In this document: in pieces, positions 1-5,413 of the stretch | Layout of the letters: every line of letters begins with the position of its first letter | How positions within the stretch are numbered: the first letter of the stretch is position 1 | Source of the DNA: Arenicella sp. | GTDB lineage: Bacteria > Pseudomonadota > Gammaproteobacteria > Arenicellales > Arenicellaceae | Assembly: GCA_023299895.1 (NCBI GenBank) | Contig: JALZWI010000125.1 | Location: forward strand, 1 to 5,413 | Length of the DNA stretch: 5,413 nucleotides | Reading direction: 5' to 3' | Notes under the pieces: model-generated | The model's database searches: none | Seen by the model: only the letters and a program-made list of their open reading frames with translations | What the model was told of the DNA's origin: nothing | Translations under genes and position numbers: made by a program

Positions 1-80
1 CCATTCATAAATATTTTTAAATAAATTAAGAAAAAAGAAAGTTTCATGAAAATTAAATTAATGAAATTATATAAACTCTA

Positions 81-87
81 GAGAGAG
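81..87 (+). promoter_or_regulatory. Ribosome-binding site candidate for the TTG-started PHP gene
   Basis: The purine run GAGAGAG lies 8 bases before the TTG at 96. It is the only Shine-Dalgarno-like stretch close to the start of the large exported PHP gene, and it helps choose TTG 96 over the downstream in-frame ATG at 156. An in-frame stop (TAA, 72-74) closes the frame upstream, so no earlier start beyond this point is possible. The match to the anti-Shine-Dalgarno sequence is partial (GAG core). Confidence 0.45.
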
Positions 88-95
88 CCTTAGCC

Positions 96-2798
96 TTGCT
101 TGTTTTAAAAAAGAAGCTTTTGTCGCTGTGCTTGATATTAGCTTACATATCATTCATGTTTGATGTAAACGCCGAGTCTAAGGTCACCCGAATAACTGCA
201 GAAAATGCACTAGAATTGGTGCAATCTGGGCCGGATGCGATTGGCGGCATAGACGATTGGTTTATGAGCAATGGCATTTTATGTGCAGTCATCTCTGATA
301 TTGATCATGAAGGTGAATTCTCAAGTAAAGGAGGAGTACTCATTGATTTGGGATTTTGTGATCGCGCTGATGATCATTTGACGATTATCCAAGACTTACT
401 TGATGGTAAACGCAGTAGTCCAATGAATGTTAGTCATATTGAATTTGAGACTGATAAAAATTCTGCAAGTGTGATAACAATAGCTCAACAAAGTGGAGCC
501 AGAGTGATCACTCGTTACACGTTGAGTGAAGATAGCCCTACGCAATTATCAATCTCAAAAGTGCTTAACATCAGCGATGACAGTCTTGCTGATTTCAATC
601 TCTATTCTGCAGCATGGTTTAACTATCACTCTCTTGAAACGTTTGTCTTTTCTCCGCTCGAACCTAAAAAATCACGTGGTTTCAATAATGTTGATATCGT
701 AACGAGAGGCATTTCTGCGCTCGGACAAGCGACTAGTAATGCAGATGTGGTTGCATTAATGAGCCCTCCAGATGCTGATTTTCCGATTAGTTATGGTTGG
801 CAATTGAAATCGGCAATGCGAATAAGCAAAGATAACAGTTATCAGTTACCTAGGTTTATCTTAAGTGATGAAGAGTCGACAGCAACGCTGGTATTAACGG
901 ATAGTTTTTATCTTGGCGATGGATCGAGTATTGGTCTTGTGCAATTACCGCAGATACCATTTCTTACTTTAGATGGGCTTGATCAAATTCAGATTGAAGA
1001 AGTTATTTATGTTGGAGACAGAGCTGACGTTGCCTCAATTAGTGATCAGTTCTTACAAGAAGGCCAAATAGTTTCTGGGCGAGCGGAGGATGTGAATTCA
1101 GTGATACATGTTTATCAAGGCGAGCAGCCGATAACGTTTGTGCGGCCAGACATAAATGGCCGTTTTGAATTTAAGCTGTTGGCGGGAGAGTATCGTCTTG
1201 AGCATCGCGGCTCTGCCAATCGATCAGTCGACCATCCATTACAAATTAACAAGGTAGATAAGGATATAGGCGTGTTAACCCTACCAGCCTTGGGCCAATT
1301 GATATTGCCTAAAGGCCAAGCAATGCGTTTAGTTGTGGTTGGTATCAACGGCACGCCTGACCCAAACTTTGAAGATAGGCTAACTGGATATTCCGTTAGT
1401 TCTGGTGATGATGAGTTTCATACATCAGCCATTCGACAACTATTTTTAGCTGGTGACGACAGCGATCCTCGAAGCATCGATTTGGCTGCTGGCGAGTATC
1501 GAGTGTATGCTACCCGTGGTCCAGAATATTCTCTTACTAACAAAGAGATGCAAGTATTTACAGCTAAGCAAACTAAACTAGAGATTGAATTACCACAGCA
1601 GGTTATCAATACGCCAGGCTACATTTCTGCGGACCTGCATGTGCATGCAGGTGTCGGGTTTGATAACACCTTTTCAACAAAGGCTAGAGTAAAAACGTTT
1701 GTGGCTGAACATGCTGAGGTAATGGTGTCGAGTGAGCACGATGTGCTGATGGACTTCGCGCCGATTATTTCTGCAATGAAACTTGCTGATAAAGTGGTTT
1801 CTGTTGCAGCAGTAGAAATGACTAGTTTGTTACCTTCAAAGCTAAATCCTTATACAGGTGGGCATGTTAATTTTTTTCCAGTCCAACCTAAGCCACTAGA
1901 ATATCGGAATGGTATGTTGAATCATGAAGATAGAGTTTTGCGTGATGTTATAGCCGATTTTAATCAGCATCACCCACAAGCGATTGCGCAACTAAACCAC
2001 GCGCGGCAAAACCTAGCGTTGAGTGGTAAGTTGCCCAGTAACTACGAGGAACTTATTGACTACGGTGCTTACCTTGATCATATGGGCGAAGCGGGTCACC
2101 CTTATAATCCAGAGCAAAGCATACACACGCACCCTAATAATTATTTAGTCGAGCCTGATCAAGCAACAGGTGTTCGTAATATTGATTTCGATGCGATGGA
2201 GATTATTAATCCAGGTGGCCCCTTCCATCAAGACCGAATTGATGCGTTGCGTAAGGATTGGCTGTCATTTATCAGGCAAGGTTTTCGAATTACGGGTACG
2301 GCCAATAGCGATTCACATCATTCTGGGCAACAAGTGGGGCTGCCACGAACAATGGTTGCAATGGCAGACGACAGCGTCACTGAATTTAATCAAGATGAGT
2401 TTATCCAAGCGATAGCGCAAGGCAATGTTTATGGAACAACAGGGCCAATGTTAGAAGTCGAGCTAACGGATAAAGTATCAAGCGCTGTGATGGGGCAAAC
2501 ATTCAGTGGTGATAGAGCGCAATTGAATGTGTCGGTATTCAGTGCTGACTGGATTGATGTTGAGTCAATTAAAGTGCAAATAAACGGTGAGACAGTTATT
2601 GAACTTGATGTTGCAGATAAGAGCTATTTTAGCTTTGATTTGGAATTTACCGAAGATTCGTTTATTACGGTTGAGGTAAGTGGCCCAGCCTCAGAAGAGT
2701 ACCAAATCATCTACCCAGAGATAACACCTTACGCATTTAGTAACCCAATCTATGTGGACTATGACGGCAATGAAAATTGGCAAGCGCCAGGTCTATAA
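96..2798 (+). CDS. Exported CehA/McbA-like PHP-domain metallohydrolase
   Basis: Predicted secreted or periplasmic metal-dependent hydrolase of 900 residues; the family hydrolyses ester, carbamate or phosphoester bonds, but this member's substrate is unknown. The start is TTG: from there residues 1-26 form a signal peptide (KKK at 5-7, hydrophobic stretch 8-22, Val-Asn-Ala cleavage site before Glu27), whereas the in-frame ATG at residue 21 would destroy it. No lipobox is present. Residues 28-320 are a beta-rich region I cannot assign. Residues 322-400 look like a carboxypeptidase-regulatory-like beta domain (RPDINGRFEF at 350-359). Residues 404-510 resemble the beta segment preceding the catalytic domain in this family (AGEYRVYATRGPEYS). 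The PHP domain spans about 510-790 with its metal ligands visible: DLHVH (H515, H517), SEHD (E547, H548, D549), E574, GGH (H590), NH (H635), and NSDSH (D739, H741). Residues 800-900 are a C-terminal beta domain ending in an NPIYVD motif. The site looks intact. It appears to be its own transcription unit. Family placement is confident; function is not. Confidence 0.88.
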   Translation: MLVLKKKLLSLCLILAYISFMFDVNAESKVTRITAENALELVQSGPDAIGGIDDWFMSNGILCAVISDIDHEGEFSSKGGVLIDLGFCDRADDHLTIIQDLLDGKRSSPMNVSHIEFETDKNSASVITIAQQSGARVITRYTLSEDSPTQLSISKVLNISDDSLADFNLYSAAWFNYHSLETFVFSPLEPKKSRGFNNVDIVTRGISALGQATSNADVVALMSPPDADFPISYGWQLKSAMRISKDNSYQLPRFILSDEESTATLVLTDSFYLGDGSSIGLVQLPQIPFLTLDGLDQIQIEEVIYVGDRADVASISDQFLQEGQIVSGRAEDVNSVIHVYQGEQPITFVRPDINGRFEFKLLAGEYRLEHRGSANRSVDHPLQINKVDKDIGVLTLPALGQLILPKGQAMRLVVVGINGTPDPNFEDRLTGYSVSSGDDEFHTSAIRQLFLAGDDSDPRSIDLAAGEYRVYATRGPEYSLTNKEMQVFTAKQTKLEIELPQQVINTPGYISADLHVHAGVGFDNTFSTKARVKTFVAEHAEVMVSSEHDVLMDFAPIISAMKLADKVVSVAAVEMTSLLPSKLNPYTGGHVNFFPVQPKPLEYRNGMLNHEDRVLRDVIADFNQHHPQAIAQLNHARQNLALSGKLPSNYEELIDYGAYLDHMGEAGHPYNPEQSIHTHPNNYLVEPDQATGVRNIDFDAMEIINPGGPFHQDRIDALRKDWLSFIRQGFRITGTANSDSHHSGQQVGLPRTMVAMADDSVTEFNQDEFIQAIAQGNVYGTTGPMLEVELTDKVSSAVMGQTFSGDRAQLNVSVFSADWIDVESIKVQINGETVIELDVADKSYFSFDLEFTEDSFITVEVSGPASEEYQIIYPEITPYAFSNPIYVDYDGNENWQAPGL

Positions 2799-2860
2799 CG
2801 TGAGTGATGAAACTTTTAGACTTAGAGCGCGATTAATTGTCGAAATTTTCTCATTAACAT

Positions 2861-2869
2861 TGCTATGAT
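2861..2869 (+). promoter_or_regulatory. Extended -10 promoter candidate for thpR-rnm(-pepN)
   Basis: TGCTATGAT fits the sigma-70 extended -10 pattern (TG, one base, then TATGAT with one mismatch to TATAAT). No good -35 box lies at the usual 16-18 base distance; TTGTCG at 2837-2842 is 21 bases away, too far. Extended -10 promoters can work with a weak -35. Transcription would begin near 2876, giving a leader of roughly 24 bases before the thpR ATG at 2900. This is inferred from sequence pattern only. Confidence 0.4.
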
Positions 2870-2899
2870 CCAAGCATCAAAAATTATCGGTAGCAAGTC

Positions 2900-3469
2900 A
2901 TGTCGATCAGATCATTTATAGCCATTCCCATTGTTAAAGAACAAGCAAATGCCTTAGGCGATTGTTCAGCAAAAATGGCATATCAAGACAAAAGTAATGC
3001 GGTGCGCTGGGTTGATCAGTCCAACTACCATATAACACTCGCTTTTTTAGGCGATCAACAAGAAAGCGACTTAGAAGAACTAGCTGAGCAGCTCGATGAA
3101 CAACTGCCTGACGTTGGTAGTTTTCAAGTACCCGTCACTCATCTTAGCCCATTCCCTGAAAGCCGTCCCAAATTGATTGCTGCCATGTTGAAAAAAAGCC
3201 AAGAGTTGATCGCAATACAACAACAAGTGGTTAGTGCCATTCACGCCAGTTCAATCAATTTTGATAAACGAAAATTTATGCCACATATCACTTTGGGTAG
3301 ATACCGACATTCAAAGAACAATTTTGTCGGTGCTATTCCAACCAATCCGGATGTCACGCTTGACGTCACAGAAGTCTCTATTTACGAAAGTATTTTGACG
3401 CCCAGCGGCGCAGAATACGAGGCAATTTTTAGGCTGCCGTTCGATGAGTTTGAATTCCATGAAGTTTGA
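2900..3469 (+). CDS. thpR: RNA 2',3'-cyclic phosphodiesterase (2H family, ThpR/LigT)
   Basis: Cytoplasmic 2H phosphoesterase that opens 2',3'-cyclic phosphate RNA ends to 2'-phosphate; the E. coli homologue was first described as a 2'-5' RNA ligase acting on tRNA halves. The 189 residues are close to the usual family size of about 175-190. The two catalytic HxT motifs are both present: YHITLAFLG with H44 and T46, and PHITLGR with H129 and T131 followed by R134. The N-terminal RSFIAIPI strand and the C-terminal segment SGAEYEAIFRLPF are also typical. ATG 2900 is preferred because it places the first beta strand at the N-terminus as in relatives; the ribosome-binding site before it is weak. Its last 11 bases (or 26, depending on the downstream start) overlap rnm, which suggests translational coupling. 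No key residue is missing. Confidence 0.95.
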   Translation: MSIRSFIAIPIVKEQANALGDCSAKMAYQDKSNAVRWVDQSNYHITLAFLGDQQESDLEELAEQLDEQLPDVGSFQVPVTHLSPFPESRPKLIAAMLKKSQELIAIQQQVVSAIHASSINFDKRKFMPHITLGRYRHSKNNFVGAIPTNPDVTLDVTEVSIYESILTPSGAEYEAIFRLPFDEFEFHEV

Positions 3470-4286
3470 TCTACATTGTCACTCTTATTACTCCGATGGT
3501 GAGTTAAGTCCAACATCCGTTATTGAGCTTGCCGTTGAACAGGACATCAGTCATCTAGCACTGACTGACCATGATACATTAGTTGGTTTAGCGGAAGCGC
3601 AAACTGCTGCTGATGATAACAACCTTAGTTTAATTAAAGGCGTCGAACTGTCATGTAATTGGCAAGGCCACCTATTACATGTGCTGGGTCTTAATATCGA
3701 TCCTCAAAATGAAACGTTAAAACTTGTTATTGCGCAAAATATTGAACGTCGATTAGTTCGTGCTGAAAAAATGTTCGTTGACTTTGAGCGGCATGATATT
3801 GAGTTGCGTGATCAAGTTGCGAAGATGCTTGAAGGTAAAGGCGTACCTACTCGTCCGCATTTTGCGCAAGCGTTGATCGATTCTGGTTACGCAAAAAATA
3901 AAAATCAGGCATTCAAGCGATTCCTAGTTCGGGGTAAGCCTGGCTATATTCCAATGCAATGGCCGGATCTGTCTGAAATAGCTAATGCAATTACACAAGA
4001 TGGCGGCATTGCTGTGCTAGCGCACCCTATGCGTTACAAATTTACTCGTACACGACTGATTCGACTGATTGAAGATATGCAAGCAGCTGGTGTCCGCGGT
4101 ATGGAAGTATGCACACCCACCATGGATGCAGGTCAAATATCTATGCTTAGCCGCTTAGCGATGGAATATAATTTACTGGCATCGATGGGGTCTGATTTTC
4201 ATGCACCCAGTCAGCCATGGGCTCGACTTGGCACTGCGCCAAAGTTACCAGAAGGCATAACCCCAGTTTGGACAGAGTTTTACTAG
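3459..4286 (+). CDS. rnm: RNase AM, PHP-type 5'-3' exoribonuclease / nucleoside bisphosphate phosphatase (YciV/TrpH)
   Basis: Cytoplasmic PHP-fold enzyme. The E. coli homologue RNase AM (formerly YciV/TrpH) matures rRNA 5' ends by 5'-3' trimming, and close relatives dephosphorylate 3',5'-bisphosphonucleotides such as pAp. I start it at ATG 3459, giving MKFDLHCHS, as relatives place the HxH motif a few residues from the N-terminus; ATG 3444 in the same frame would add five residues (280 total instead of 275). Neither has a strong ribosome-binding site. Numbering from 3459, the metal ligands are H6 and H8 (DLHCH), D13, TDHD (D37, H38, D39), E63 (GVELS), H74, H134 (TRPHF), H189 (AHP) and D246/H248 (GSDFH). 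The central insertion with TRPHFAQALIDSG and VRGKPGYIP, shared with E. coli YciV, separates this from generic PHP proteins. It overlaps the end of thpR and is followed 22 bases later by pepN, so the three are probably co-transcribed. Confidence 0.93.
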   Translation: MKFDLHCHSYYSDGELSPTSVIELAVEQDISHLALTDHDTLVGLAEAQTAADDNNLSLIKGVELSCNWQGHLLHVLGLNIDPQNETLKLVIAQNIERRLVRAEKMFVDFERHDIELRDQVAKMLEGKGVPTRPHFAQALIDSGYAKNKNQAFKRFLVRGKPGYIPMQWPDLSEIANAITQDGGIAVLAHPMRYKFTRTRLIRLIEDMQAAGVRGMEVCTPTMDAGQISMLSRLAMEYNLLASMGSDFHAPSQPWARLGTAPKLPEGITPVWTEFY

Positions 4287-4308
4287 AACATTTAATAAAA
4301 ATAAAATT

Positions 4309-5413
4309 ATGCTTGAAAACGACGTATCCCCAGAGATCGGAAACACCACGATTTACCTAAAAGATTATAAGCCACCTAGCTATTGGATTAAGCAGGTTAA
4401 GCTCGACTTTGTATTAGCAAAGACAACAACAGTTACTGCTTGCTGCAGGGTAAATCGAAATGGTAGTCACGATGATGATTTAATTTTAAACGGAGAAAAA
4501 CTCGATCTTAAGAGTATTAAAGTAGATGGCATAGAGCTAAGCGAAAAACAATTTCAGACCGATGCTGAGTCGTTGATCCTAACAAATTTGCCCGAACAAT
4601 TTGAATTAGAAATTGTTACTGAGTTAGAGCCGCACTTGAACACGGAGCTGTCTGGCTTATACCAGTCCAGTGGCAATTTTTGCACACAATGCGAAGCCGA
4701 AGGTTTTCGCCGCATCACTTATTTTTTGGATCGCCCGGATGTGTTGGCTGTATATGACGTCACGATTACAGCAGACAAAACCGAGTGCCCCGTTTTGTTG
4801 TCCAACGGCAACCCTATCTCTAGTGGTAACAATGAGGACGGTACGCATTGGCAACGATGGCATGACCCTCACCCTAAGCCGAGCTATTTATTTGCTCTGG
4901 TAGCGGGCGATTTAGAGCGTATTAACGATTCATTTGAAACAATGAGTGGTAACGACGTTGAACTCAATATTTACACGCAAGTGCATAATATTCACAAATG
5001 CCAACACGCGATGGACTCACTAAAGAAATCAATGACGTGGGACGAGAAAGTTTATGGACGCGAGTATGATTTAGATATTTATAATATTGTTGCGGTTGAT
5101 GATTTCAATATGGGCGCAATGGAAAATAAAGGCTTAAATGTCTTTAACTCGAAATACGTGTTGGCCGATCAAGAGTCCGCGACAGACAGTGACTATGAAG
5201 GCATTGAAAGTGTTATCGGCCATGAATATTTCCACAACTGGTCAGGCAATCGAGTGACATGCCGCGATTGGTTTCAGTTGAGTTTAAAAGAAGGGTTTAC
5301 GGTTTTTCGTGATCAAGAATTTAGCGCGGACATGAGTTCTCGCTCGGTCAAACGAATTCGTGATGTACAAGTGTTGCGCAGCTATCAATTTAAAGAAGAC
5401 GCTGGCCCAATGG
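4309..5413 (+). CDS. pepN: Aminopeptidase N, M1 family (5' part; runs off window)
   Basis: Zinc metallo-aminopeptidase that removes N-terminal amino acids from peptides in the cytoplasm, a major late step of protein turnover. The frame stays open from ATG 4309 to the right edge, giving 368 complete codons of a protein that is about 870 residues in E. coli, so the rest of the catalytic domain and the C-terminal helical domains are missing here. Residues 1-200 are the N-terminal beta domain, including FCTQCEAEGFRRITYFLDRP with the substrate-anchoring Gln at 127. The exopeptidase motif GAMEN is at 269-273. The zinc motif HEYFH gives H305, E306 and H309, and the third ligand is E328 in SLKEG. The match to E. 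coli PepN is very close around the active site. No upstream in-frame start is available between the rnm stop and this ATG. The spacer is A/T-rich with no clear Shine-Dalgarno sequence. Truncation is by the window edge only. Confidence 0.96.
   Translation, partial: MLENDVSPEIGNTTIYLKDYKPPSYWIKQVKLDFVLAKTTTVTACCRVNRNGSHDDDLILNGEKLDLKSIKVDGIELSEKQFQTDAESLILTNLPEQFELEIVTELEPHLNTELSGLYQSSGNFCTQCEAEGFRRITYFLDRPDVLAVYDVTITADKTECPVLLSNGNPISSGNNEDGTHWQRWHDPHPKPSYLFALVAGDLERINDSFETMSGNDVELNIYTQVHNIHKCQHAMDSLKKSMTWDEKVYGREYDLDIYNIVAVDDFNMGAMENKGLNVFNSKYVLADQESATDSDYEGIESVIGHEYFHNWSGNRVTCRDWFQLSLKEGFTVFRDQEFSADMSSRSVKRIRDVQVLRSYQFKEDAGPM

Noticed and set aside
70..75. TATAAA as a -10 box for the PHP metallohydrolase gene
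   Set aside because: Would give a transcript start at about 82, inside the ribosome-binding site, and no -35 is at the right distance; the whole leader is AT-rich so such matches are expected by chance.
1115..1354. Open frame of 79 codons on the - strand
   Set aside because: Lies wholly inside the PHP metallohydrolase gene, has no recognisable motif, and is antisense to a well supported protein.
1418..1609. Open frame of 63 codons on the - strand
   Set aside because: Antisense shadow of the PHP metallohydrolase coding sequence with no recognisable motif.
1633..1652. Inverted repeat with 7-base arms (acctgca / tgcaggt) and a 6-base loop
   Set aside because: It falls on the codons of the DLHVHAG metal-binding motif; the repeated CAT/CA codons explain it, and there is no U-tract after it.
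2170..2415. Open frame of 81 codons on the + strand
   Set aside because: Out-of-frame reading of the PHP catalytic domain; the in-frame product carries the NSDSH metal ligands here.
2799..2860. Rho-independent terminator after the PHP metallohydrolase gene
   Set aside because: I found no GC-rich stem followed by a run of T in this spacer, so no terminator is called.
4053..4070. Perfect 9-base tandem repeat (cgactgatt twice)
   Set aside because: Encodes RLIRLI in an amphipathic helix of RNase AM; the segment is the same length as in E. coli YciV as I recall it, so it does not look like a recent duplication.
4657..4903. Open frames on both strands (4657-4872 minus, 4670-4903 plus)
   Set aside because: Both sit inside pepN, whose in-frame translation matches aminopeptidase N throughout this stretch.

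Overview
The window is chromosomal, AT-leaning DNA that looks gammaproteobacterial, probably from a marine or other free-living member. The main clue is the last gene, which matches the E. coli type of aminopeptidase N almost word for word around its active site. The third gene is an RNase AM of the same proteobacterial type. Genus cannot be set from sequence reading alone. All four genes lie on the + strand and coding density is high. No tRNA, rRNA, IS element, CRISPR array or phage feature was seen.

Layout: (1) Positions 1-95 are a very AT-rich leader with a purine-rich ribosome-binding site. (2) Positions 96-2798 encode a 900-residue exported metallohydrolase of the CehA/McbA-like PHP family. 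It starts at TTG, has a signal peptide, a large unassigned N-terminal beta-rich region, a carboxypeptidase-regulatory-like segment, a complete PHP metal site and a C-terminal beta domain. (3) Positions 2799-2899 are a short spacer with an extended -10 promoter candidate and no convincing terminator. (4) Positions 2900-3469 encode ThpR, a 2H-fold RNA 2',3'-cyclic phosphodiesterase. (5) The 3' end of thpR overlaps a second, unrelated-subfamily PHP gene, rnm (RNase AM, formerly YciV/TrpH), whose start is either 3459 (preferred) or 3444 and whose end is 4286. (6) After 22 bases pepN (aminopeptidase N) starts at 4309 and runs off the right edge with about the first 368 codons present.

The overlapping thpR-rnm pair suggests a small RNA-end-processing operon: one enzyme acts on 2',3'-cyclic phosphate ends, the other trims RNA 5' ends and may dephosphorylate 3',5'-bisphosphonucleotides. 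pepN may be co-transcribed but has no obvious functional tie. The large secreted PHP protein appears to be a separate unit; its substrate is unknown and it is the least explained part of the window. I see no clearly new multi-gene system here; the most open questions are the substrate of the secreted PHP enzyme and the meaning of the thpR-rnm coupling.
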